DNA of 64,000 nt, from the NCBI GenBank assembly GCA_030652035.1, contig JAUSBJ010000010.1, positions 1 through 64,000 on the forward strand. Direction: 5' to 3'. This DNA comes from Sulfurimicrobium sp. (GTDB taxonomy: Bacteria; Pseudomonadota; Gammaproteobacteria; Burkholderiales; Sulfuricellaceae). Of the stretch, positions 8,867-16,700 are shown piece by piece (position 1 is the first letter of the stretch; every line of letters starts with the position of its first letter). The position numbers were made by a program, and so were the translations under genes. The notes beneath the pieces are model-generated. The model did not search any database, was not told the origin of the DNA, and saw only the letters and a program-made list of their open reading frames with translations.

Positions 8867-9591
8867 AAAAGACCATCCTCGCCATTGCCGCCGCAGCGCT
8901 GGTAACCCTGATGCCAGTCGCACACGCGCAGTGGGTCGTGATCGACCCGTCCAACCTGGCCCAGAACATCATGACGGCCGCACGCACGCTGGAGCAGATC
9001 AACAACCAGATCAGGCAACTCCAGAATCAAGCGCAGTCGTTGATGAACCAGGCAAAGAACCTCACCGGTCTGGACTTCAGCGCGTTGAATGAACTGCGTG
9101 CGTCGCTGTCGGCGACCAACCAGCTCATCCAACAGGCGCAAGGTTTGGCGTTCAACGTGTCGCAGATGGAGACCGAATTCCAGCGGCTCTACCCGGATGC
9201 GTATTCCGCTGCCACCTCGGGAACTCAAATGGCGACCGATGCGCGTTCGCGCTGGCGCAATTCGCTGGAAGCGCTGCGCACCGCGACCAAGGTGCAGTCA
9301 CAGGCGGTGCAGAACTTCGCGTCCGACGAGCAGACGCTGACAGACCTGGTGAACCGCAGTCAGTCGGCCGTGGGTGCCCTGCAGGCTACGCAGGCGACCA
9401 ACCAACTGCTGGCTTTGCAGGCGCGGCAGGCCATCCAGGCACAGCAGTTGCAAATCACGCAAGACCGTGCGACCGCGCTGGAGCAGGCACGCATCGTTGC
9501 CGTGCAGGAGCGTGCCCGCGAAGTGCGGCGTCGCTTTATCGGTGACGGTACGCCGTACAACCCACAGGCCGTTGACTTCTACGGCAACTGA
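8863..9591 (+). CDS. trbJ: TrbJ, VirB5-like pilus-associated protein
   Basis: The 242-residue secreted protein has a signal peptide ending at AHA-QW (about residue 23) and a largely alpha-helical, Gln-rich body, as in VirB5/TrbJ minor pilus proteins that act at the pilus tip. The start at 8863 is set by the signal peptide, the upstream AGGAG, and a 4-base overlap with trbE. The C-terminus carries RRRFIGDGTPYNP, almost the same motif as in the element's EexN lipoprotein. Confidence 0.93.
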   Translation: MKKTILAIAAAALVTLMPVAHAQWVVIDPSNLAQNIMTAARTLEQINNQIRQLQNQAQSLMNQAKNLTGLDFSALNELRASLSATNQLIQQAQGLAFNVSQMETEFQRLYPDAYSAATSGTQMATDARSRWRNSLEALRTATKVQSQAVQNFASDEQTLTDLVNRSQSAVGALQATQATNQLLALQARQAIQAQQLQITQDRATALEQARIVAVQERAREVRRRFIGDGTPYNPQAVDFYGN

Positions 9592-9600
9592 GGTGATGCC

Positions 9601-10989
9601 ATGAACGACGTTTCTGTCATCGACCATTTCCTCAGCGTCTTCTCGCACTACATCGACTCCGGTTTCGGTTTGGTGCGAGGCGAAGTTGCTTTCCTGACGA
9701 CCACGCTGGTGGTGATCGACATGACGCTGGCCGGCCTGTTCTGGGCCATGAGCCATGCCAGCGGTGGCGGGGACGACATCATCGGCAAGCTCATCAAGAA
9801 GGTGCTGTATGTGGGCACCTTCGCCTACATCATCGGCAACTTCAATCTGCTGGCCGGCATCGTGTTTCGGTCCTTCGCGGGCTTGGGGTTGGTGGCGTCA
9901 GGATCGACCATCACACAGGCCGAGTTCCTGCAGCCGGGGCGGCTGGCCAAGGTGGGCATCGACGCGGGTGCGCCGATCCTGAAGCAGATCGGCGACATGG
10001 CGGGCTTCCCTGAAGTGTTCGTGAACCTTGACGCGATCGTCGTGTTGTTCCTGGCCTGGCTGGTGCTGATCGTCAGTTTCTTTGTGCTCGCGGTGCAGCT
10101 CTTCGTCACCTTGATCGAATTCAAGCTGACCACGCTTGCAGGCTTCGTGCTGGTGCCGTTCGCCCTGTGGAACAAGACTTCGTTCCTGGCTGAAAAAGTA
10201 TTGGGCAACGTGGTGTCGTCAGGCATCAAGGTGCTGGTGCTGGCGGTCATCGTGGGGATTGGCACGGGCTTGTTTGCCGAATTCCAGGTGACGCCGAATG
10301 AGCCCTCCATCGACCACGCGCTGACCATCATGCTGGCCGCACTGGCGATGCTGGGCCTGGGGATCTTCGGGCCAGGCATCGCGACCGGGCTGGTGTCTGG
10401 GGCACCGCAGTTGGGCGCGGGTGCCGTTGCCGGAACCGCGTTGGGTGTCGCGGGAGCGGCGGTCGCTGTGGGCGCTGCCGCCACCGGCGTGGGCAGTGCG
10501 GTGGCGGCCGGTGCACGCATGGCACCGGGTGCCGCCAAGATTGCCGCGAGCGGTGCCAGCTCGATGGCCTCGACCGCCAGTAGCGCGAAGTCTGCGTTCC
10601 AGGCCGGCTCTGCCGGTGCGGGTGGTGGACTCAAGGGTGCGGCGGCTGGCCTGGGCAACGTCGCCAAGACGGGTGCGCAATCGGTGGGGCAGAAGGTCGC
10701 CGCCGGAGCCAAGTCGATGAAGGATCGGGCTGCGGCGGCCATCAAGCCGGATGCCCCGGCATCTGGGACTGGCGCTGGTGCCGGTTCAGCCAGCACGGCC
10801 AGTAGCCCGGCCGCTCAAGGCGGCAACGATGCCGCACCCGCTGACACCCAGCAACCCGCGTGGGCCAAGAGCCTGCACCGTCGCCAGCAGATCAGCCATG
10901 CCGCCTCGACCGTCGCCCACACGCTGCGCGGTGGAGACGGCGGCGGCTCGGGCAGTAGCCCCAGTCTGCGCGACCCATCGGATTCATAA
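9601..10989 (+). CDS. trbL: TrbL, VirB6-like polytopic membrane protein
   Basis: This 462-residue protein has at least five hydrophobic segments between about residues 30 and 300 and a long Gly/Ala/Ser-rich, low-complexity C-terminal tail (about 260-460). This is the TrbL/VirB6 plan: an inner-membrane channel component with a flexible tail. It follows trbJ by 9 bases. The repetitive GC-rich tail also yields long false reading frames on the other strand. Confidence 0.93.
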   Translation: MNDVSVIDHFLSVFSHYIDSGFGLVRGEVAFLTTTLVVIDMTLAGLFWAMSHASGGGDDIIGKLIKKVLYVGTFAYIIGNFNLLAGIVFRSFAGLGLVASGSTITQAEFLQPGRLAKVGIDAGAPILKQIGDMAGFPEVFVNLDAIVVLFLAWLVLIVSFFVLAVQLFVTLIEFKLTTLAGFVLVPFALWNKTSFLAEKVLGNVVSSGIKVLVLAVIVGIGTGLFAEFQVTPNEPSIDHALTIMLAALAMLGLGIFGPGIATGLVSGAPQLGAGAVAGTALGVAGAAVAVGAAATGVGSAVAAGARMAPGAAKIAASGASSMASTASSAKSAFQAGSAGAGGGLKGAAAGLGNVAKTGAQSVGQKVAAGAKSMKDRAAAAIKPDAPASGTGAGAGSASTASSPAAQGGNDAAPADTQQPAWAKSLHRRQQISHAASTVAHTLRGGDGGGSGSSPSLRDPSDS

Positions 10990-11000
10990 GGAGAACATCC

Positions 11001-11705
11001 ATGCGATTCAAACGTTCATTGGTGCGCTATGCGGACACGCCGCAGCCTGCCACCCCATACCAATCCGCCGAACAGGTCTGGGACGACCGTATCGGTTCGG
11101 CCCGCGTGCAGGCAAAGAACTGGCGGCTGATGGCTTTCGGTTGTTTGGTGCTGGCCCTGCTGATGGCGGGCGGGCTGGTTTGGCGCTCGGCGCAGTCTAT
11201 CGTCACGCCTTTTGTGGTGGAGGTGGACAGCGGAGGGCAGGTGCGTGCGATCGGTGAAGCGGCCACGCCGTACAAGCCCAACGATGCGCAAACCGTGCAT
11301 CACCTGGGGCGCTTCGTCACGCTGGTGCGCTCACTCTCGATCGACCCTATCGTCGTGCGGCAGAACTGGCTGGATGCCTACGACTACACCACCGACCGTG
11401 GCGCGGCGGTGCTCAATGACTACGCCCGCACCAACGATCCTTTTGCCCGCATCGGCAAGGAGTCGGTGACGGTACAGATCACCAGCATCGTGCGCGCCAG
11501 CGATGCGTCATTCAACGTGCGCTGGACCGAGCGCCGCTATGTCAACGGCGCAGCCGCTGGACTGGAGCGCTGGACCGCTGTTGTGTCCGTCGTTTTGCAA
11601 ACGCCGCACACCGAAGAACGGTTGCGCCGCAATCCGCTGGGCATCTACGTCAATGGGTTGTCGTGGAGCCGTGAACTCGATTCTTCCGAAGGAACCAAAC
11701 CATGA
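11001..11705 (+). CDS. trbF: TrbF, VirB8-like inner membrane protein
   Basis: The 234-residue bitopic protein has a cytoplasmic N-terminus, one membrane segment (about 45-65, FGCLVLALLMAGGLVW) and a periplasmic NTF2-like VirB8 domain. It nucleates the assembly of the channel. AAGGAG lies 7 bases before the ATG, and the TGA overlaps trbG by 4 bases. Confidence 0.94.
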   Translation: MRFKRSLVRYADTPQPATPYQSAEQVWDDRIGSARVQAKNWRLMAFGCLVLALLMAGGLVWRSAQSIVTPFVVEVDSGGQVRAIGEAATPYKPNDAQTVHHLGRFVTLVRSLSIDPIVVRQNWLDAYDYTTDRGAAVLNDYARTNDPFARIGKESVTVQITSIVRASDASFNVRWTERRYVNGAAAGLERWTAVVSVVLQTPHTEERLRRNPLGIYVNGLSWSRELDSSEGTKP

Positions 11706-12703
11706 AACCGTCTTTACGCATTTACGTATCTCTGTCTCTTCTGGTCGTCATTGCAGGCTGCGCCACGCAGGGCAAGCCGCCGCCGACCATTACGCTCGAT
11801 GACCCAGTCGCGGCGCAGCCGCTACCCGAGTTGCCCAAGCCTATCGAGGTGGTCGCGGTTCCGCAGCCTTTGCCATTGCCCGAGCAGTTGAAGCTGTTGC
11901 CAGATGAGCTGGAGGCCAAGACTGCCCCTGAATCGACCGACGAGAAGGTACGGGTCACGCGGGCCAATCAGGAGGCCCGAATTGCACCGACCCGCGAGGG
12001 CTACGTCAATGCGATCCAGGTCTGGCCATTCACCGATGGTGCGCTGTACCAGGTCTATGCCAGTCCGGGCCGGGTGACGGTGGTTTCGCTCCAACCCGGC
12101 GAGGAACTGGTGACGGTCGCTGCCGGCGACACCGTGCGCTGGATCGTGGGCGACACTTCCAGCGGCACGGGGGCCGGTCTGCGCGTTAGCGTTCTGGTCA
12201 AGCCCACGCGTAGCGGTCTCAAAACCAATCTAGTCGTGACTACTAACCGACGCACCTACCTGATTGAGTTGACCTCGACCGAGAAGGCATGGATGGCATC
12301 CGTTTCCTGGGACTATCCGAAGGACCGCATGCTGGCCTTGCAGCGTCAGGCACAGGCGGCACAGGTTGCCGCACCTGTGGATGCAGGCCTGTCCCTTGAG
12401 AAAATCCGGTTTCGCTACGCGATCACCGGCAGCAATCCGCCCTGGAAGCCGCTGCGCGCCTTCGACGATGGCGAGAAGGTCTATATCCAGTTCCCCGGCG
12501 GCATCGCGCAGGGCGAGCTGCCGCCGCTGTTCGTCATCGGCGCGCAGGGAGATGGCCAGCTCGTGAACTACCGTTTCCGTTCGCCGTACTACATCGTGGA
12601 CCGGCTGTTCGGCGCTGCCGAACTGCGCCTGGGCGCCGACAAAGGCGACGTGGTGCGGATCGAGCGCACGGATGGGATTGTGAGCGGGACGCGGAGGAAC
12701 TGA
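11702..12703 (+). CDS. trbG: TrbG, VirB9-like lipoprotein of the channel core
   Basis: The 333-residue protein has a signal peptide with lipobox IAGC (Cys20), a proline-rich linker (about 22-70) and a VirB9/CagX domain to the C-terminus. With TrbI and an outer-membrane lipoprotein it forms the core complex that spans the envelope. It overlaps trbF by 4 bases and is followed 2 bases later by trbI. Confidence 0.94.
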   Translation: MKPSLRIYVSLSLLVVIAGCATQGKPPPTITLDDPVAAQPLPELPKPIEVVAVPQPLPLPEQLKLLPDELEAKTAPESTDEKVRVTRANQEARIAPTREGYVNAIQVWPFTDGALYQVYASPGRVTVVSLQPGEELVTVAAGDTVRWIVGDTSSGTGAGLRVSVLVKPTRSGLKTNLVVTTNRRTYLIELTSTEKAWMASVSWDYPKDRMLALQRQAQAAQVAAPVDAGLSLEKIRFRYAITGSNPPWKPLRAFDDGEKVYIQFPGGIAQGELPPLFVIGAQGDGQLVNYRFRSPYYIVDRLFGAAELRLGADKGDVVRIERTDGIVSGTRRN

Positions 12704-12705
12704 CC

Positions 12706-14016
12706 ATGAGCCATGCGAACGATACCCCTGACACACCGGTGCCAGACGTGCCGCCCAAGGTGGCTCCGGAAGACGTGACGCTGCGCTCCCAGCCGCGTCC
12801 AGTTACGCGCCTGAATCGGCGCATGCTGGCCGTCCTCGCTGGAGGGCTGGCGACTGCCGTACTTGGTGGAACTATCTGGTCGTTGCAATCAACGCAGCGC
12901 CGTGGTGCTGGCGACCAGAAGGAGTTGTACAACGTTGATCGCGTGTCACGCTCGGAAGGGCTTGATCGACTGCCAGCGGACTATTCGAAGCTGCCGCCGA
13001 CCCTGCCAGCCGCAGTGCCACAACTCGGTGTGCCGCTGCCAGGCGACCTGGGCGGACCGATTCACAAGGCCGAGCAACAAGCGCAGGGTTATGGCTATCA
13101 GCAGCCTGGCCATGATCCGGCCGAGGCCGAGCGCCTGGCGCGCCTGAAGCAGGCCGAGGAAGCGGCGGCTTCTTCGGTGTTCTTCCGTTCGGGTGGTCAA
13201 AAGGGGGCCGCTACCGCGCAGCCGCAGGCCTTGCCTGCGGCCACAGCGCTGGCCGCGAATGCCGCCTTTGATCCGATGGCCGCTGGCCCGGCCTTGACAG
13301 CAGCGCAGCCCGCCGATCCCACGACGGTACAGAACCGGCAAGACCAAAAGGAGGCGTTTCTGTCCAAAGCCGGTTCTACGGAAATCCGTAATTCCGGCTC
13401 CCTGCAAATGCCCGCATCGCCATATCAAGTCATGGCCGGTACGGTTATCGCCGCTGCGCTGGTCACGGGCATCAAATCCGACCTGCCGGGCGATGTGATC
13501 GCCACGGTGACGGAGCCGGTCTACGACACGGCAACAGGCAAGTACGTGCTGATCCCGCAGGGCTCGCGCCTGCTGGGCAAGTACAACAGCCAGGTGAGCT
13601 ATGGGCAGAGTCGCGTGCAGGTGGTGTGGAATCGGGTGATCCTGCCGGATACGTCCTCGTTCCAGCTCGACAAGCTGGTCGGCACCGATCCGGCGGGGTA
13701 TGCGGGTCTGGAAGACGGTGTGGACTGGCACTGGGATCGCGTGTTCGCAGGTGCTGCGCTCACCACCTTGCTGGGCATCGGCGCCGAGCTGGCCGCACCG
13801 GAGAATCGCAATGGAGGGGACCGCGTGGTTATCGCCGGACGCGACAGCCTGAAGGATTCTGTGAACCAGGTGGGCCAAGAGATGACCCGGCGCAACATGA
13901 ACATGCAGCCGGCGCTGACCGAGCGACCCGGCCTGCCGGTGCGCGTCATCGTCAACCGGGATCTGGTGCTGCGGCCGTATCAACCACTTTTCTTTGTACG
14001 TGAGGGTTCGCGATGA
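12706..14016 (+). CDS. trbI: TrbI, VirB10-like channel protein
   Basis: The 436-residue protein has a short cytoplasmic N-terminus, one membrane segment (about 44-63), a long Pro/Gln/Ala-rich periplasmic region, and a VirB10 beta-barrel domain at the C-terminus (about 225-430, with the conserved VQVVWNRVILPDTSSFQLD region). VirB10 proteins transmit energy from the inner to the outer membrane part of the channel. The stop overlaps the DUF2274 gene. Confidence 0.95.
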   Translation: MSHANDTPDTPVPDVPPKVAPEDVTLRSQPRPVTRLNRRMLAVLAGGLATAVLGGTIWSLQSTQRRGAGDQKELYNVDRVSRSEGLDRLPADYSKLPPTLPAAVPQLGVPLPGDLGGPIHKAEQQAQGYGYQQPGHDPAEAERLARLKQAEEAAASSVFFRSGGQKGAATAQPQALPAATALAANAAFDPMAAGPALTAAQPADPTTVQNRQDQKEAFLSKAGSTEIRNSGSLQMPASPYQVMAGTVIAAALVTGIKSDLPGDVIATVTEPVYDTATGKYVLIPQGSRLLGKYNSQVSYGQSRVQVVWNRVILPDTSSFQLDKLVGTDPAGYAGLEDGVDWHWDRVFAGAALTTLLGIGAELAAPENRNGGDRVVIAGRDSLKDSVNQVGQEMTRRNMNMQPALTERPGLPVRVIVNRDLVLRPYQPLFFVREGSR

Positions 14017-14282
14017 GCACGTTGCCCAAAAAATTACGCCTCGGGCCGCTCCCGAAGACTGAAAGCGTCAAGCTGACCTTTGCTTGCCCGGCCAGCTTGA
14101 AGACCGACCTCGACCACTATGCGGCGCTGCACGCTCAGGCCTACGGCGAAACAGTGGATGCGGTGACGTTGATTCCGCACATGCTGGAAGCGTTCATGGC
14201 TGGAGATCGGGGATTCAAGAAAAGGGACGAGTCAAAGCCGGCGTTGCAGAAGTCCCCCCAGCGAGAAGCAGCACCTCCATAA
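14013..14282 (+). CDS. DUF2274-domain protein, last gene of the trb operon
   Basis: The 89-residue protein matches in size, position and sequence style (KLRLGPLPKTESVKLTFACP) the DUF2274 proteins found after trbI in Tn4371-like elements. I see no membrane segment or signal. The family has no known function; a DNA-binding role is sometimes suspected from its RHH-like N-terminus. It overlaps trbI by 4 bases and is followed by a hairpin that may end the operon. Confidence 0.85.
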   Translation: MSTLPKKLRLGPLPKTESVKLTFACPASLKTDLDHYAALHAQAYGETVDAVTLIPHMLEAFMAGDRGFKKRDESKPALQKSPQREAAPP

Positions 14283-14308
14283 GCAAAGTCACAGTCCAAA
14301 GCACCGTT

Positions 14309-14344
14309 GAACGCGCAGTCCCCGAACTGCGCGTTCGCATTTTG
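14309..14344 (+). terminator. Hairpin after the trb operon, probable terminator
   Basis: Perfect 11-bp arms GAACGCGCAGT (14309-14319) and ACTGCGCGTTC (14326-14336) surround a 6-base loop, followed by GCATTTTG. The T-run is short, so termination may be partial. The location 27 bases after the DUF2274 stop fits the end of the transfer operon. Confidence 0.65.
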
Positions 14345-14392
14345 GGATCAGCCCTATGTATTGCTCACATATGATTACGGAGGACGCGACCA

Positions 14393-14560
14393 ATGCCTGC
14401 ATCCATGTTGCCCGCCCTGGCACGCCAAGACCCGCAACCGCAAGGCTCCTATGTGGCCCCCAGCCTGCAAACCTACAGCAGGCTGAAGTCTCCAGGAAAT
14501 GCCCTAAGCTGTTACTTTATATATGGTTTTCGCGTTGCGCCCGACATAAAAAAGGCTTGA
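14393..14560 (+). CDS. Small ORF at the right end of the ICE (55 aa, unknown)
   Basis: GGAGGA at 14379-14384 lies 8 bases before an ATG that opens a 55-codon frame, ending with TGA at 14558-14560. The start MPASMLPALARQ and the strong ribosome site look like a real gene, but the second half looks atypical. It may be a gene of the element whose 3' part was lost or replaced at the junction. The stop falls 9 bases before the proposed attachment core. I recognise no family. Confidence 0.4.
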   Translation: MPASMLPALARQDPQPQGSYVAPSLQTYSRLKSPGNALSCYFIYGFRVAPDIKKA

Positions 14561-15075
14561 CAGCGGACATTTTTTATTACCTCAAAATCATCGGCATTGT
14601 CGCGTTTGTTGTTGGCGGCCTCTCCTTCGCCACGCTGCTCCTGCTGCTCGCCTTCATCAGCGAAAACTCCGGCTCTGCCTACTGGGATATCGTAAAATCG
14701 GGTAGCATTACGCGCCAATCCCTGGGGCCGGGCATGCTGCTGGCAGGCTTGTTCCTGGTCAGCGCCGCGGCGGCCATCACCTGGCTGATTTCCCTTTATG
14801 CCAGCTTCCGCATCGCAGGCCCGTTATTCCGTTTCTCGCGCAATATGGAAATGCTGATCGAATCGGGCGCCGTCACACCTCTCTCTATCCGCAAGGAAGA
14901 CCAGCTGCAGGCAGAAGCCCAGCAGTTCGCTCAGAGCGTTGAGTCACTGCAAGGCCACTACCGAGAGATAGGGGCTGCCACCGATTACGCATTGGCCCAA
15001 ATCGACACGGGCGGCCAGGACCTCTCCCATTCTCTGACGAAACTTCGGGAAATGGACCGCCGTGTACATCTCTAG
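14557..15075 (+). CDS. Membrane protein with HAMP-like region, 5' end probably disrupted by the ICE
   Basis: From about 14570 on, the frame encodes two membrane segments (roughly FYYLKIIGIVAFVVGGL and MLLAGLFLVSAAAAITWLI), then a HAMP-like stretch (RIAGPLFRFSRNMEMLIE) and a short helical cytoplasmic tail. The protein resembles the membrane part of a chemoreceptor without its signalling domain. The gene downstream of the cytochrome has the same plan. No good start exists: the frame opens at 14356 inside apparent ICE sequence, and the only nearby start is TTG 14557 with no proper ribosome site. The attachment core at 14570-14577 lies inside the frame, so the native start was probably separated by insertion. 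The stop overlaps the cytochrome start. Confidence 0.55.
   Translation: MTADIFYYLKIIGIVAFVVGGLSFATLLLLLAFISENSGSAYWDIVKSGSITRQSLGPGMLLAGLFLVSAAAAITWLISLYASFRIAGPLFRFSRNMEMLIESGAVTPLSIRKEDQLQAEAQQFAQSVESLQGHYREIGAATDYALAQIDTGGQDLSHSLTKLREMDRRVHL
14570..14577. other. Candidate attR core of the ICE (TTTTTTAT)
   Basis: TTTTTTAT fits the TTTTTYAT pattern I recall for Tn4371-family integration sites. It lies about 290 bases after the last transfer gene, exactly where conjugation genes give way to chromosomal genes. An 8-mer can occur by chance; the matching left-end copy lies outside the window. Confidence 0.45.
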
Positions 15076-15868
15076 TCCGAAATGGCTGTGGCTATTTGCC
15101 ATGCTGGCCGCGCTGGTGCTGGCGGTCAGCGCCGGGCTGCATGCGTCCTTGAATCCGGCCCAGAAGCACATGACCGAACGAACATGCTCCGGCTGCCATT
15201 TGGCTGGCGACGATGTCAATCAGGGAAACGCCCACATGCTGGTCGCCTCCCAGGAAAAACTGTGTGCCGGTTGCCACCCCAAAGCCGTGCAGGTAAGCCA
15301 TCCGAGCGGCATTCGGCCCATGCTTGCCGTTCCACCCACCTACCCGCTGGACTGGAAAGGCGATATGACATGCAGCACCTGTCACCATGTGCATGGCGAT
15401 ACACCCGGCCTGATGCGAGGAAGTGCGCGCGGGCGGAAGCTTTGCCTGTCCTGTCACGACAGCAGATTCTTCGACAAGATGGCCGATCAGGGTGTTTCCA
15501 TGATCTCGTCCGGGCACATGTCGACCGCAACTGCCAAAACGGACCTGAACAGTCTTGATGTCGACGCTTTCACCATCCAGTGCATGGGTTGCCATGGCAA
15601 TTTCGGTGAACTTCAGGGGGCTTCGATAGACGCCAAACAGATTCTGCGTCATGCCGGCAACTCCGTGAACCACCCCATCGGCAAGCGTTATTCCGACTCC
15701 TTCCAGAAAGGCCGTTACAAGCCTGAAGCTTCCGTCAACCAGCGCCTCTTCCTGCCGGATGGCAGGCTCAGCTGTGTCAGTTGTCACCGTGGCTACACCA
15801 AGGATCACGGCAAACTAAGAGTCGGCAAACAAGGTTCAGCCCTGTGCTTCGAGTGTCACGATATATGA
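15062..15868 (+). CDS. Heptaheme c-type cytochrome (periplasmic, cytochrome c3/NapC-like family)
   Basis: The 268-residue protein has an N-terminal hydrophobic segment (about 8-27), which may be an uncleaved anchor or signal peptide. It then has seven CxxCH heme motifs starting at Cys42, 68, 104, 128, 174, 238 and 262. Many spare His residues (for example HH at 108-109) could serve as distal ligands. It should carry electrons in the periplasm; donor and acceptor are unknown. The GTG at 15062 overlaps the stop of the upstream membrane-protein gene, and the TGA overlaps the ATG of the next gene, so the three form one unit. It could belong to extracellular electron transfer or to a quinol oxidation route. 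Confidence 0.85.
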   Translation: MYISSPKWLWLFAMLAALVLAVSAGLHASLNPAQKHMTERTCSGCHLAGDDVNQGNAHMLVASQEKLCAGCHPKAVQVSHPSGIRPMLAVPPTYPLDWKGDMTCSTCHHVHGDTPGLMRGSARGRKLCLSCHDSRFFDKMADQGVSMISSGHMSTATAKTDLNSLDVDAFTIQCMGCHGNFGELQGASIDAKQILRHAGNSVNHPIGKRYSDSFQKGRYKPEASVNQRLFLPDGRLSCVSCHRGYTKDHGKLRVGKQGSALCFECHDI

Positions 15869-16437
15869 ATACGCAAGTCAAACGCAAAATCCACTACATC
15901 GACCCCGCAATCCAGAATCGGATGCTGCTCGCCTTCGTCTTGCTGGAGGTGCTGCTGATAGGCATCGGGATGATCGTGCTGTATCAAGATCTAAAAGAAG
16001 TGGTCGATGAAAACCTGTTCCGTATCCACTTCTCATCAGAGGATTCCCTCTCTGCGCTTCTGCTTCGGGAAGCCATGCAGGCCTTGACGGTCCTTGTAAT
16101 CGCAAACCTGGCGGCATTGGGGTTGGCAAAATGGCTATGGTTGCGCTACCTGAATTCCATTCTGGGCCCCCTGTCCGGTTTGTTGGCCCGTACCGGCAAC
16201 CTGGATTTCACCCCGGACGAATCATTTGCGAAAAAGCACGTCGTACTTGAACTTGCCCTTGCATGGCGGGAAGTCGAGCGCGAACGCTGCAAAGGCATCC
16301 GCGCCGAGATATCCAGGCTGATCGAGAGTGCCGACGACGTTTCTCCGCGCGCACTCGAGCAGACCCGCGCCGCGCTGGAAAAATTGAAAGCACTCCTCCC
16401 CGCACACAAAATCGAATCCGCAAACCGTCCGGATTAA
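15865..16437 (+). CDS. Membrane protein with two TM segments and HAMP-like tail, partner of the heptaheme cytochrome
   Basis: The 190-residue protein has a basic N-terminus (MNTQVKRKIHYIDPAIQNR), a membrane segment (about 20-40), a short periplasmic loop, a second segment (about 75-95), then a HAMP-like region with GPLSGLLA and coiled-coil-like helices. It lacks any kinase or methyl-accepting domain. Its layout matches the protein encoded before the cytochrome, which suggests a duplicated pair flanking the heme protein. It may anchor or sense the redox state of the cytochrome; this is speculation. The ATG at 15865 (ATGA overlap) is chosen over the longer frame from 15781. Confidence 0.75.
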   Translation: MNTQVKRKIHYIDPAIQNRMLLAFVLLEVLLIGIGMIVLYQDLKEVVDENLFRIHFSSEDSLSALLLREAMQALTVLVIANLAALGLAKWLWLRYLNSILGPLSGLLARTGNLDFTPDESFAKKHVVLELALAWREVERERCKGIRAEISRLIESADDVSPRALEQTRAALEKLKALLPAHKIESANRPD

Positions 16438-16519
16438 TCGCCGCTCAGCTTCATCGCCGGGAGATGGCAGTTCTAGCTCCCTGAATACCCGCAATCAACT
16501 TTTCCATTTATCAAGCCGC

Positions 16520-16534
16520 GCACCAAAGCAGTGC
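16520..16534. promoter_or_regulatory. NtrC-like enhancer site upstream of the torF-like/glnK/amtB operon
   Basis: GCACC-AAAGC-AGTGC matches the NtrC consensus GCACY-N5-GGTGC except for one position. It lies about 94 bases upstream of the sigma-54 promoter, a normal enhancer distance. Confidence 0.6.
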
Positions 16535-16627
16535 GCCAATCTGGGGCGGCGCTCCAGTTTTGCGCCCATCTTGCTACACGATTTAATCATAAAACATCAA
16601 CGTATTGAATATTAGTGACTTTTAATC

Positions 16628-16643
16628 TGGCACGGCTTGTGCT
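16628..16643 (+). promoter_or_regulatory. Sigma-54 promoter of the porin-glnK-amtB operon
   Basis: TGGCACGGCTTGTGCT has the -24 GG and -12 GC with exactly 10 bases between them and fits the consensus TGGCACG-N4-TTGCA well. It lies 57 bases before the start of the porin gene. Transcription should need RpoN and NtrC and rise under nitrogen limitation. Confidence 0.8.
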
Positions 16644-16700
16644 TATGTCAGGGCGTAGTCACATTTTAATATTTTTTCTTAACTGATTTAGGAGATGAAA

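Larger units (their letters stand above)
1..14577. mobile_element. Right-hand part of a Tn4371-like integrative conjugative element
   Basis: The gene order traR-like LysR, EexN lipoprotein, traG, RHH gene, trbBCDEJLFGI, DUF2274 is the transfer module known from Tn4371-family ICEs. This places the far end of the element just after the DUF2274 gene. The left part (integrase, relaxase, stability and cargo genes) lies outside the window. The right limit is inferred: the sequence changes from conjugation genes to chromosomal cytochrome genes between 14283 and 14580. An 8-mer TTTTTTAT at 14570-14577 resembles the TTTTTCAT-type core I recall for this family. The left-hand copy is needed to confirm the boundary. 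Confidence 0.75.

Noticed and set aside
9825-10796. 323-codon Ala/Pro-rich frame on the minus strand
   Set aside because: It is the shadow of the Gly/Ala-rich tail of TrbL.
14283-14580. tRNA gene as the integration target of the ICE
   Set aside because: No cloverleaf or TTCGAAT-type T-arm is seen near the junction, and this ICE family does not normally use tRNA genes.
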